A stretch of DNA of 64,000 bases from Streptomyces sp. CB02980 (lineage in GTDB: Bacteria; Actinomycetota; Actinomycetes; Streptomycetales; Streptomycetaceae). This document shows, one piece after another, positions 42,775 to 50,835 of this stretch. Location: positions 41,368 through 105,367 of the forward strand of contig NZ_JACSCH020000026.1 of NCBI RefSeq assembly GCF_014451325.2. Reading direction: 5' to 3'. The notes beneath the pieces are model-generated. The model was not told the DNA's origin, ran no database searches, and worked only from the letters and a program-made list of their open reading frames with translations. Both the position numbers and the translations under genes were made by a program. How positions within the stretch are numbered: the first letter of the stretch is position 1; every line of letters starts with the position of its first letter.

Positions 42775-44145
42775 ATGCGACACAAGAGGCTCGGAGGAGC
42801 CATCGCCATGACGATCGTCATGGCATCGACCCTGGCCGTCGGGACGACCCTGCCCGCCGTCGCGGCGGGACACCCGACCGGCGCCGGGAGCTCGGTCGAC
42901 GGAGTCTGGCGCGTGGACGGCTACGGCACGGTCCTGTCGATCGCGGACGGGCACCTGCAGGAGCACCAGACCACGGCGATCAGCTGTGTACCGGGCGAGG
43001 CGGCCGTCCGTACGGCCCCGGGCACCTATCGCACCGAGGACAAGACCCTGCTCACGGTCCGCCCGCAGGGCACGCTGCACGTGGCCGGCGCCACCGGCGA
43101 CCGCCGACTGCGGCGGCTCGCAGCGCTGCCGAAGACCTGCGACCACGTGCTGCCCACCGACAAGGTGACGGCACTGACGGCCTTCGACGTCTTCTGGCAG
43201 ACCTTCGAGGAGAACTACCCCTTCTTCGCGGACCGGGGCATCGACTGGCACGCCGTCCGGGACGCCTACCGCCCCAAGGTCCACGCGGACACCACCAGGG
43301 AGGAACTCCTCGCCCTCTTCGACGACATGGTGGCTCCGCTGAACGACGCGCACGTCTCCGTCTCCTACGGGAAGCTCCGTTCCGACCCCCACTTCCGGCC
43401 CGGCACCACGAGCGATCTCCAGGCCCTGGACGCCAGGGTCAAGGAGCACATCGTCCGGCGGGACCTCGGCGGGAGGACTCCACAGGAGTTCGGGAACGGT
43501 CGCATCTCCTACGCCGACCTGCCCGACGGACAGGGCTACCTGCGGATCTCCGGATTCGCGGGCTACAACCCGAAGGACCGCACGTACGCCGGCCAGCTCG
43601 CCGAACTGGACCGGGCACTGGACGCCGTCCTCACCCGTGAGCGCACGGAATCCCTCCGAGGGCTGATCATCGACCTCCGGCTCAACGGCGGCGGCGACGA
43701 CGCCCTGGGCGTGCACCTCGCCGGACGCCTGACCGACACCCCGTACCTCGCCTACCGCAAGCGCACCCGGTACACCGCGCCGCAGTCCGTCCGCGTGGAG
43801 CCGGCCCGCGACGCCCCCCGCTACACCGGCCCCGTCGCCGTGCTCACGGCCGACACGACGTTCAGCGCGGGGGAGAGCTTCATCCAGGCCCTCATCGACC
43901 GACCCGGCCGGACCGTCCGTGTCGGGGGACCGACCCAGGGCGTCTTCTCGGACATGCTGGAGCGCTCGCTCCCGAACGGCATGGAGTTCACGCTCCCGAA
44001 CGAGGAGTTCCTGACCCGCACGGGGAGGACCTTCGACATCACCGGCATCCCCCCGCACCTGCCGACGCCCGTCTTCACCGAGGCGGAGTTCGAGCAGAAC
44101 CGCGACTCCGCCTTCGACACGGCCGTCGCCGCGCTGAAGCGCTGA
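42775..44145 (+). CDS. secreted S41 family peptidase
   Basis: 456 residues. Signal peptide (about 1-31), an N-terminal beta domain, and the S41 core with Ser364 in TFSAGESF preceded by LIIDLRLNGGGD. There is no PDZ domain. It is a tail-specific-protease-like enzyme acting outside the cell. GGAC repeats precede the ATG weakly. Substrate unknown. Confidence 0.9.
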   Translation: MRHKRLGGAIAMTIVMASTLAVGTTLPAVAAGHPTGAGSSVDGVWRVDGYGTVLSIADGHLQEHQTTAISCVPGEAAVRTAPGTYRTEDKTLLTVRPQGTLHVAGATGDRRLRRLAALPKTCDHVLPTDKVTALTAFDVFWQTFEENYPFFADRGIDWHAVRDAYRPKVHADTTREELLALFDDMVAPLNDAHVSVSYGKLRSDPHFRPGTTSDLQALDARVKEHIVRRDLGGRTPQEFGNGRISYADLPDGQGYLRISGFAGYNPKDRTYAGQLAELDRALDAVLTRERTESLRGLIIDLRLNGGGDDALGVHLAGRLTDTPYLAYRKRTRYTAPQSVRVEPARDAPRYTGPVAVLTADTTFSAGESFIQALIDRPGRTVRVGGPTQGVFSDMLERSLPNGMEFTLPNEEFLTRTGRTFDITGIPPHLPTPVFTEAEFEQNRDSAFDTAVAALKR

Positions 44146-44299
44146 AGCGCTGAGGCCCGGCAGATCGAGGCACGAAGCACCGAAGCTGCGCCGGACGGGT
44201 GAGGGGGAAACCTTCCGGCGCGCGCTCTCCGCGTGGGGGACGTGAGGAGGAGGCAGGAGTGCGGAGGAACCCGTCCCCTCCCATGAAACGAGAACGTTC

Positions 44300-44650
44300 G
44301 TGCGTCTCCGGCACTCCTTCGCCGCCGCTTGCGGCGCCCTTGCCCTCACCGCCACTCTGGCCACGCCCGCCCACGCCGCGACCGGCGAGTTCCACTACCG
44401 GTTCATCGGCATCAGCGGAGAACCGCAGACCGGCACGCTGCTCGATCCGGCGAGCGGCGAGTGCGTCACGATCCCGGAGGCCGCCGACCCCGGTGCCTCC
44501 GAGCCCGCGTTCGCGCCGCACAACGACACCGACGAGTTCGCGATCGTCTTCACCGAGCCCGACTGCGCGGGAGACTCCTGGACCCTGCGCCCCCACGGCC
44601 GGCCCGCCTCGGAGCGGCTGACGCTCCGCTCCGTGGTGTTCGTGCGCTAG
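44300..44650 (+). CDS. small secreted protein with two cysteines
   Basis: 116 residues from a GTG. A signal peptide ends near TPAHAA; the mature 90 residues contain two cysteines, likely a disulfide, and look like a compact beta domain. No family recognised. The ribosome binding site is weak, so the start is tentative. Confidence 0.6.
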   Translation: MRLRHSFAAACGALALTATLATPAHAATGEFHYRFIGISGEPQTGTLLDPASGECVTIPEAADPGASEPAFAPHNDTDEFAIVFTEPDCAGDSWTLRPHGRPASERLTLRSVVFVR

Positions 44651-44735
44651 GCGGCGGAAGGCGAGCGGGCGGCGGCTGGATCACTCCAGCCGCCGCCCCT
44701 CGCGGAAATCATGCGACGACCGCCCACGATCCGGC

Positions 44736-44741
44736 TACCGT
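44736..44741 (+). promoter_or_regulatory. putative leaderless -10 of the GNAT gene
   Basis: TACCGT ends 7 nt before the ATG at 44749; no Shine-Dalgarno lies there. Confidence 0.4.
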
Positions 44742-44748
44742 CCGGGCC

Positions 44749-45216
44749 ATGACCACCGCACTCCGCCTGGAGAAGATCACTCCGGCCACGATCGACGCCG
44801 CGCTCGACCTGCGCGTCCACCCCCACCAGGAGCGGAACGTCTCCCCCGTCGTGCGTTCCCTCGCCGAGGCGTACGCCTTCGGGGAGACCGCCTGGCCGCG
44901 GCTGATCTTCGACGGGGACGAGCTCGTCGGCTTCCTGATGGCCTTCGTCGACATCCAGTGGAACGTGAAGAAGGACCCCGACGACCGGCGCAGCGGCCTC
45001 TGGCGGCTCAACATCTCCGCCGACAAGCAGGGCAAGGGGTACGGCCGCTTCGCCGTCGAAGCCGTCCGCGACGAGCTGCGCCGGCGCGGCGCATCGCAGC
45101 TGTACGTCACCTGGGAACCCGGCGACGAAGGGCCCGGCGCCTTCTACGACCGTCTCGGCTTCCGCACGACGGGGGAGACCAGCGGCGGCGAGACCGTCGG
45201 CGTGATGGACATATAG
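44749..45216 (+). CDS. GNAT family N-acetyltransferase
   Basis: 155 residues. The acetyl-CoA loop is in LNISADKQGKGYGRFAVEAV, followed by YVTWEPGDEGPGAFYDRLGF, the pattern of spermidine/spermine-type acetyltransferases. It probably acetylates a polyamine or amino group; the exact substrate is unknown. Confidence 0.88.
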   Translation: MTTALRLEKITPATIDAALDLRVHPHQERNVSPVVRSLAEAYAFGETAWPRLIFDGDELVGFLMAFVDIQWNVKKDPDDRRSGLWRLNISADKQGKGYGRFAVEAVRDELRRRGASQLYVTWEPGDEGPGAFYDRLGFRTTGETSGGETVGVMDI

Positions 45217-45232
45217 AGCGGGGAGACGGGGC

Positions 45233-45273
45233 CGGAGGGGGTGGGGTGCGGATGCCGCACCCCACCCCCTCCG
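45233..45273. terminator. very strong bidirectional hairpin
   Basis: A perfect 19-bp stem (45233-45251 with 45255-45273) and a 3-nt ATG loop separate the convergent GNAT and Cys-rich genes. Confidence 0.85.
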
Positions 45274-45283
45274 TCGCACCCGA

Positions 45284-45442
45284 TCAGCCCGAGCAGCCGC
45301 CGCACTGGCACGGGCCGCCCGACTGGCAGCCGCAGCCGCAGCCCGAGCCGCACCCGCAGGCGCCCAGGAGGGGCAGGTGCACCGCCTCACGCGGTGCCTC
45401 CGCCCCGGAGTCGGTCACGGTCGTGTCGGGGGATTCGGCCAT
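45284..45442 (-). CDS. Gly/Cys-rich 52-residue peptide
   Basis: A start with GGGAGGGACC upstream gives a 52-residue product. The first 28 residues are ordinary and acidic; the last 24 are Gly/Cys/Ser-rich with eight cysteines at 29, 31, 35, 37, 39, 45, 47 and 50. It could be a metallothionein-like metal binder or, less likely, a modified-peptide precursor, since no modifying enzyme is adjacent. It lies downstream of phoU on the same strand. Confidence 0.65.
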   Translation of the reverse strand: MAESPDTTVTDSGAEAPREAVHLPLLGACGCGSGCGCGCQSGGPCQCGGCSG

Positions 45443-45532
45443 GGGGGTCCCTCCCTTTCGAGGCGCACATCGCCTCCCCCCATTGCATGCCCACCCGGAC
45501 CGGCGCATCAACGGCGCATCGGCGCCCGTGCG

Positions 45533-46213
45533 CTACGCGCCGTCGACCGGCGCGTCCGCCGCCTGGAGCTCGTCCGCGTGCTCACCCGTCACCAGGTACA
45601 CCACACGCTTCGCCACCGACACCGCGTGGTCGGCGAACCGCTCGTAGTAGCGGCCGAGCAGCGTCACGTCGACCGCCGTCTCGATGCCGTGCTTCCAGCG
45701 GTCGTCGATCAGGTGCTGGAACAGCGTCCGGTGCAGCAGGTCCATCTCGTCGTCGTCCTGCTCCAGCTGGAGCGCCAGGTCGACGTCCTTCGTGATGATG
45801 ACCTCCGCCGCCTTCGCCATCAGGCGCTGCGCCAGCTGCCCCATCTCCAGGATGGTCGCGTGCAGGTCCCGCGGCACCGCGGTCTCGGGGAACCGCAGTC
45901 GGGCGAGCTTCGCCACGTGCTGCGCCAGGTCGCCCGAGCGCTCCAGGTCGGCGCTCATCCGCAGCGAGGTGACCACTATCCGCAGATCCGTCGCCACCGG
46001 CTGCTGCCGCGCGAGCAGCGCGATGGCCCGGGCCTCCAGCTCGTGCTGGAGGTCGTCGACCTTCTGGTCGGCGGCGATCACGCTCTCCGCGAGCTTGAGA
46101 TCCGCGTCGAGCATCGCCGTGGTGGCGCGCCCGACCGCCGACCCGACGAGCCGGGCCATCTCGACCAGGCTCTCGCCGATCGAGTCCAGTTCCTCGTGGT
46201 ACGCGTCCCGCAT
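45533..46213 (-). CDS. phoU: phosphate signalling protein PhoU
   Basis: 226 residues in two three-helix bundles, with the metal-binding motifs ADLERSGDLA and RYYERFADHAV. PhoU damps the PhoR kinase and phosphate uptake when phosphate is plentiful. AGAGAGGGAC precedes the ATG. It diverges from phoR-phoP with PHO boxes between. Confidence 0.95.
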   Translation of the reverse strand: MRDAYHEELDSIGESLVEMARLVGSAVGRATTAMLDADLKLAESVIAADQKVDDLQHELEARAIALLARQQPVATDLRIVVTSLRMSADLERSGDLAQHVAKLARLRFPETAVPRDLHATILEMGQLAQRLMAKAAEVIITKDVDLALQLEQDDDEMDLLHRTLFQHLIDDRWKHGIETAVDVTLLGRYYERFADHAVSVAKRVVYLVTGEHADELQAADAPVDGA

Positions 46214-46318
46214 GGATGTCCCTCTCTACGCAAAGCTCGGCAAAGCTTCGGGGTCCGGATGGGGGCCTCGGATCCCCACGCTCCCACGTTCGGCCCTCCA
46301 CGCGTCCGGTTCCACCCG

Positions 46319-46351
46319 CGCACATGAATCAATACCTTCTCCCAGGTGAAC
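46319..46351 (-). promoter_or_regulatory. PHO box 2 (PhoP binding site)
   Basis: Three consecutive 11-mers on the minus strand begin GTTCACC, AGAAGGT (degenerate) and ATTCATG. The first and third match the 11-nt direct repeat unit bound by PhoP in Streptomyces. Confidence 0.65.
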
Positions 46352-46382
46352 TCTGGGCGACGTAAGCCGTCGCCCCTCCCGG

Positions 46383-46415
46383 GACATGTGAACCAACCAG
46401 GTCCTGGGGGTGAAC
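46383..46415 (-). promoter_or_regulatory. PHO box 1 (PhoP binding site)
   Basis: GTTCACCCCCA, a degenerate 11-mer, then GTTCACATGTC on the minus strand; two conserved units exactly 22 nt apart. Confidence 0.7.
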
Positions 46416-46476
46416 TCTGAGCGACGAGTGTTCGAGCAGCCACTCGGACGGCTGGGAGAGAGCCCTCGGACCCGCA

Positions 46477-46482
46477 TAACCT
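46477..46482 (+). promoter_or_regulatory. putative leaderless -10 of phoR
   Basis: TAACCT ends 7 nt before the phoR ATG; the PHO boxes lie 60-160 bp upstream. Confidence 0.4.
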
Positions 46483-46489
46483 GGGAGAC

Positions 46490-47719
46490 ATGGACGTGAA
46501 CGCGGCGGTCGCCGCATTGGCCGCGATCGCCGGCGTGTGCACCGGCGTGATCGCCATGCTGGCGTTTCGCTGGAGCGAACGCGACCAGGCGAGACCCACC
46601 CGTACTTCCCTGCACACCGACGCCGTGCTCCCGCCCGGCGTCGACACCGTACTGTCCGTGCTGCGCTCCTCCGCGGTCGTCCTCGACGAGAGCGACTCCG
46701 TGGTGAAGGCCAGCTCGGCGGCGTACGCACTCGGCCTGGTCCGCGGCGGGAAACTGGCTGTCGAGCCCATGCTCAACATGGCCCGTGACACCCGCCGAGA
46801 CGGAGAGATACGGCAGGTCGAGCTGGACCTGGCCCGGCGCGGCAGCGGACGCGGCGAGGCCCTCGCCGTCTCCGCCCGGGTCGCCCCGCTGGGCTCGCGC
46901 CTCGTGCTGCTGCTGGTCGAGGACCTCACCGAGGCCCGTCGTATCGAAGCGGTACGGCGCGACTTCGTCGCCAACGTGAGCCATGAGCTCAAGACCCCGA
47001 CGGGCGCGCTCTCCCTGCTCTCCGAGGCGGTCATGGACGCCTCGGACGACCCCGAGGCGGTCACCCGCTTCGCCGGCCGCATGCAGATAGAGGCGACCCG
47101 CCTCACCAACCTCGTACAGGAGCTCATCGACCTCTCCCGGGTGCAGAACGACGACCCGCTGGAAGACTCCGAGCCCGTGTCCGTGGACGAACTCGTCGCC
47201 GAGGCGATCGACCGCTCGCGGCAGCCCGCCTCCACCAAGCAGATCACCATGGTGTCGGGGGGTGCGGCCGACCTCTACGTCTGGGGCAGCCGCGGTCAGC
47301 TGGCCGCCGCCCTGGGTAACCTCGTGGAGAACGCCGTCAACTACTCACCGGCCCGTACGAGGGTGGGCATCGCCGCCCGCAACATCGCGGCGCCGGGCGG
47401 GGACCTGATCGAGATAGCCGTGACCGACCAGGGCATCGGCATCTCCGAGAGGGACCGCGAGCGCATCTTCGAGCGCTTCTACCGCGTCGACCCGGCCCGC
47501 TCCCGTGCCACCGGCGGTACGGGACTCGGCCTGGCCATCGTCAAGCACGTGGCCGCCTCCCACGGCGGAGAGGTCACCGTCTGGAGCACCGAGGGTCAGG
47601 GCTCCACCTTCACCTTGCGGCTGCCCGAGGCGGGCGCCGTACGGGACCGCCGACCCGCCTCGTCCCTCACCCCTGATCTCATGACCGAACCGCTTCCTGC
47701 CCCGGAGGTCCTTCCGTGA
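46490..47719 (+). CDS. phoR: phosphate-sensing histidine kinase PhoR (SenX3 type)
   Basis: 409 residues. One N-terminal helix (about 6-26), a PAS-like region, the H-box NVSHELKTP with His165 and a catalytic domain with NLVENAVNYSP and GTGLGLAIVKH. A single anchoring helix rather than two is typical of the actinobacterial SenX3/PhoR type. It phosphorylates PhoP under phosphate limitation. ATG 46490; overlaps phoP by 4 bp. Confidence 0.95.
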   Translation: MDVNAAVAALAAIAGVCTGVIAMLAFRWSERDQARPTRTSLHTDAVLPPGVDTVLSVLRSSAVVLDESDSVVKASSAAYALGLVRGGKLAVEPMLNMARDTRRDGEIRQVELDLARRGSGRGEALAVSARVAPLGSRLVLLLVEDLTEARRIEAVRRDFVANVSHELKTPTGALSLLSEAVMDASDDPEAVTRFAGRMQIEATRLTNLVQELIDLSRVQNDDPLEDSEPVSVDELVAEAIDRSRQPASTKQITMVSGGAADLYVWGSRGQLAAALGNLVENAVNYSPARTRVGIAARNIAAPGGDLIEIAVTDQGIGISERDRERIFERFYRVDPARSRATGGTGLGLAIVKHVAASHGGEVTVWSTEGQGSTFTLRLPEAGAVRDRRPASSLTPDLMTEPLPAPEVLP

Positions 47720-48396
47720 CCCGAGTGCTTGTCGTCGAGGATGAGGAATCCTTCAGCGACGCCCTGTCCTACATGCTTCGCAAGGAGGGCTTCGAAGTCG
47801 CAGTAGCGGCGACCGGGCCCGACGGCCTCGACGAGTTCGAGCGCAACGGGGCCGACCTCGTCCTCCTCGACCTGATGCTTCCGGGGCTCCCCGGTACCGA
47901 GGTGTGCCGTCAGCTGCGCGGCCGCTCGAACGTCCCCGTCATCATGGTGACGGCCAAGGACAGCGAGATCGACAAGGTCGTCGGGCTGGAGATAGGAGCC
48001 GACGACTACGTGACGAAGCCCTTCTCCTCGCGGGAGCTGGTCGCCCGCATCCGCGCGGTCCTGCGCCGCCGCGGTGAGCCGGAGGAGGTCACCCCCGCGG
48101 CCCTGGAGGCCGGCCCGGTCCGGATGGACGTCGACCGCCACGTGGTGACGGTCGCGGGCGGCAAGGTCGACCTGCCCCTGAAGGAGTTCGACCTCCTGGA
48201 GATGCTGCTGCGCAACGCGGGCCGCGTGCTGACCCGTATGCAGCTCATCGACCGGGTCTGGGGCGCGGACTACGTCGGCGACACCAAGACCCTCGACGTC
48301 CACGTCAAGCGCCTCCGCGCCAAGATCGAACCCGACCCGGGCGCCCCGCGCTACCTGGTCACGGTCCGTGGCCTGGGGTACAAGTTCGAGCCGTAG
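47716..48396 (+). CDS. phoP: response regulator PhoP (RegX3 type)
   Basis: 226 residues. Receiver domain with phosphorylatable Asp52 (LLDLMLPG) and an OmpR-type winged helix (KTLDVHVKRLRAKIE). It is the master regulator of phosphate starvation, and of antibiotic production in Streptomyces, binding PHO boxes such as those upstream of its own operon. GTG start in the GTGA overlap with phoR. The last 24 codons and 12 bases beyond the stop are copied exactly 174 bp downstream. Confidence 0.96.
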   Translation: MTRVLVVEDEESFSDALSYMLRKEGFEVAVAATGPDGLDEFERNGADLVLLDLMLPGLPGTEVCRQLRGRSNVPVIMVTAKDSEIDKVVGLEIGADDYVTKPFSSRELVARIRAVLRRRGEPEEVTPAALEAGPVRMDVDRHVVTVAGGKVDLPLKEFDLLEMLLRNAGRVLTRMQLIDRVWGADYVGDTKTLDVHVKRLRAKIEPDPGAPRYLVTVRGLGYKFEP

Positions 48397-48582
48397 ACCG
48401 AACCTCGGCCCACGAGGCCGGACGGAGTCCGGCGCAGCGCTCCGAAGCCCGTGAGGCCCCCTGGGCCGAGCGGTGCGAGGGGCGCACGCGGGATGGGGCT
48501 CGAACCCGACCCGGGCGCCCCGCGCTACCTGGTCACGGTCCGTGGCCTGGGGTACAAGTTCGAGCCGTAGACCGAACCTCGG
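48326..48582 (+). repeat. 83-bp exact direct repeat of the phoP 3' end
   Basis: Bases 48326-48408 and 48500-48582 are identical over 83 bp, offset 174 bp. The first contains the last 23 codons, stop codon and 12 bases after it; flanking bases differ. Confidence 0.95.
48500..48582 (+). pseudogene. duplicated phoP 3' fragment
   Basis: This second copy holds the last codons and stop of phoP with no start or ribosome binding site, so it is a non-functional fragment. It lies between the gene and its terminator. Confidence 0.8.
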
Positions 48583-48593
48583 TGGACCGGATA

Positions 48594-48640
48594 CATGTGA
48601 AAGGGCGCCCTCCCCGCCGGGGAGGGCGCCCTTTCACGTG
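48594..48640. terminator. strong hairpin terminator after phoP
   Basis: A 19-bp perfect stem extended by a wobble and two more pairs, with a GCC loop. It separates phoP from the convergent lipoprotein gene. Confidence 0.85.
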
Positions 48641-48649
48641 GACGTACGG

Positions 48650-49288
48650 TCAGTGGCCGGCCGCGTGGCTCGCCTCGCCCGACGGCTCGCCGGTGGCCTC
48701 GCCGCCGTGCTCGCCCTCGGCCGCGCCCGAGGGCGTCGCCGTGGCGGTCGGCTCGGTGCCCGGGGGCGCCGGGACGATCGTCGGGCCGAAGTCCTTGAAG
48801 TAGCTCGTCGCCGGGACCACGAAGGCGTTCAGGCTCACGTCGCCGGTGCGGCTGAGCTTGAAGACGACCTTCTGCGCGTCACCGTCGCGGGCGGCCTCGC
48901 TGCCGTTCTCGATGACGGCGGAGGCGTTGCCCTCGCCGCCGATGACGACGGAGCCGTTGGCCGGGACGATGACCGGGCCGGCGCCCGTGGCCGGCTTCAG
49001 CGCCACGGTGGCGCTGCTGCCCGGCAGGGTGATGGACTGGATCGTCTGGGGCAGCCGGCCGTTGTTGAAGACGGTGGCCGAGACGACGGCCGGGCCCTTG
49101 GCGACGTCCAGGGGCTGGGTGATCACCAGAGCGTTCTGGATCTTGACGTCGTCCACGGTGACGGCGGCGTTGTCCGGCTTGACGCCGAGCGTCTGCGCGT
49201 CGTTGCCCGCACCACAGGCGGACAGCGCGGCGATGGAGAAAACGATGGCGGTGGCGGCGAGGGCGCCGCGTCGAAGGCTGCGGCTCAC
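48650..49288 (-). CDS. secreted lipoprotein
   Basis: 212 residues. A signal peptide with lipobox LSAC and Cys25 is followed by an IgG-like beta domain (NAVTVDDVKIQNALVITQPLD-like pattern) and a Pro/Ala/Gly/Glu/His-rich C-terminus. Function unknown, though its position beside phoP is conserved. The GTG at 49288 lies about 11 bp after AGGAG. Cell-surface attachment is expected. Confidence 0.82.
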   Translation of the reverse strand: MSRSLRRGALAATAIVFSIAALSACGAGNDAQTLGVKPDNAAVTVDDVKIQNALVITQPLDVAKGPAVVSATVFNNGRLPQTIQSITLPGSSATVALKPATGAGPVIVPANGSVVIGGEGNASAVIENGSEAARDGDAQKVVFKLSRTGDVSLNAFVVPATSYFKDFGPTIVPAPPGTEPTATATPSGAAEGEHGGEATGEPSGEASHAAGH

Positions 49289-49968
49289 GGCGGCGGCATC
49301 TCCTAGGACGTACGGACGGGCTACGGACAGGCTTCGGACTGCTTCGGGACCAAAGACCAACTAAGACCAGCTAAGACCAACTAAGGGTGTGTCAGCGCGC
49401 TCAGGTTACCGAGCCGCACTCTCCGTCCCGCACCCGACCCGCCCCTTACCGGCCACGGGGTCTCCGGGGTCGGTCCCGGAGCGGTTCCCGGGCGCTCCGC
49501 ATGCCGTCCGCCGCTCTCGCCGTGCATCGGCCGCCGTGGCCGGATCACGACCCATTGACCTGGTGTTCACATAACCGCCTTGATCAATTCGAGGGCCGCC
49601 CCGCATTCCCCGGAGCCGTACCTCCGGAAAAACCCCGACCGGCATCCGCTGATCAATTGCGGAATCACCCCGTGATGCATCCGTACGGGTGGACGATGCT
49701 CGAACGGAGTACGTTGGGAAGGCCGCACCGAACCCGACAAAACGGGGCATCGCCCCTCCCTGGAGGGGCTTCGGGTAGGTGTAACGTGCGCGTTTCTCTC
49801 CGTCCGTGCAGCCGCTCCGACCTGCGAATACCGCCTTCCGGAAGCCCTCCGCAGCACGATCGTGTTGCTGTTGTCAAGCCCCGAGATATGCCCTGACCTG
49901 CGAAAACGCCATTCAGAAGAAGCCGTATCCGTGTTACCCTGGATAGCCACGGAAGGGGTACCTGTCAC
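49289..49968. other. 680-bp region upstream of carD without a clear gene
   Basis: Besides the 10-bp repeats there are two TGATCAATT copies (49579 and 49650 areas), a GTTCACATAAC sequence near 49564 resembling a single PHO unit, and a TACCCT (49935-49940) that may be the -10 of carD. A possible 36-residue reading frame ending near 49896 has no supported start. Confidence 0.5.
49354..49383. repeat. 10-bp iteron-like repeat, three copies, upstream of the lipoprotein gene
   Basis: AGACCAACTA, AGACCAGCTA and AGACCAACTA follow each other with exact 10-bp phase, about 65-95 bp before the start codon. The phasing suggests protein binding on one DNA face. Confidence 0.75.
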
Positions 49969-50451
49969 ATGACGTTCAAGGTTGGCGACACCGTGGTCTA
50001 TCCCCATCACGGGGCCGCGCTGATCGAGGCCATCGAAACTCGCCAGATCAAAGGCGTGGACAAGACCTACTTGGTGCTCAAGGTCGCGCAGGGCGACCTG
50101 ACGGTTCGTGTACCGGCGGACAATGCGGAGTTCGTCGGTGTTCGCGACGTAGTCGGTCAGGACGGGCTGGACCGGGTCTTCGAGGTGCTGCGCGCGCCGT
50201 ACGCCGAAGAGCCGACGAACTGGTCCCGTCGCTACAAGGCAAATCTCGAGAAGCTCGCCTCCGGCGATGTCATCAAGGTCGCCGAAGTAGTCCGCGACCT
50301 GTGGCGGCGTGAGCGCGAGCGCGGTCTCTCCGCCGGTGAGAAGCGCATGCTCGCCAAGGCCCGGCAGATCCTGGTCAGCGAGCTGGCCCTCGCGGAGAAC
50401 ACGAACGAGGACAAGGCCGAGGCTCTCCTCGACGAGGTCCTCGCGTCCTGA
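49969..50451 (+). CDS. carD: CarD family RNA polymerase-binding regulator
   Basis: 160 residues. The N-terminal Tudor-like RNA polymerase interaction domain (FKVGDTVVYPHHGAALIE) and a C-terminal helical DNA-binding part with the conserved Trp (NWSRRYKANLEKL). CarD stabilises open complexes on rRNA and other promoters. It is followed by the isoprenoid genes ispD and ispF, the usual arrangement. Confidence 0.95.
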   Translation: MTFKVGDTVVYPHHGAALIEAIETRQIKGVDKTYLVLKVAQGDLTVRVPADNAEFVGVRDVVGQDGLDRVFEVLRAPYAEEPTNWSRRYKANLEKLASGDVIKVAEVVRDLWRRERERGLSAGEKRMLAKARQILVSELALAENTNEDKAEALLDEVLAS

Positions 50452-50835
50452 GCGTGCTCTGAAGACATCCGAGCGCGCTACCAAGTGAAGCGATGCCGCG
50501 GTGCCTGTCGGTGTGCTGTGATCCACACAGTGCTGCCGCCGGGCACTGCGGCATTTCACGAGTGCGGCATTTCACCGACGAGACGTCTCGCCACTGAGAC
50601 GTCTCACCACTGCGACACCGCACGACCGCGACAGCACGCATGTTCCTGTACGCACTTTCGCGTACGCGCGTTCATGTACGTATGCTCTCGTTCCCCCTGT
50701 TACGTCCGAACCCCTGTGCGCGGGCGTCAACGCCTCGACCGTCGTCACGGAAAGGGCCCGGTCAAGGCGGAGCGTCCGGCACGGTGAGGCCATACCCATG
50801 TCGGCCGCGGAAACAAACCTGCCGGAGTGCAACCG
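50452..50835. other. 384-bp gap between carD and ispD with repeats
   Basis: No gene is seen. It holds 16-bp tandem repeats (see below) and a TACG-rich stretch (50640-50690) that may contain a promoter for ispD. Confidence 0.5.
50547..50611. repeat. two adjacent pairs of 16-bp tandem repeats
   Basis: TGCGGCATTTCAC recurs 16 bp apart at 50547 and 50563. Directly after, GAGACGTCTCGCCACT and GAGACGTCTCACCACT (50580-50611) repeat, also with 16-bp phase, each built on the palindrome GAGACGTCTC. Confidence 0.85.

Noticed and set aside
48409..48499. Full 174-bp tandem duplication after phoP
   Set aside because: Identity stops after 83 bp; the 91 bp between copies are not repeated.
49387..49896. 169-codon plus-strand frame before carD
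   Set aside because: Low-complexity Arg/Pro/Ser composition, no ribosome binding site and frame-neutral codon usage; only a short tail looks gene-like and could not be supported.
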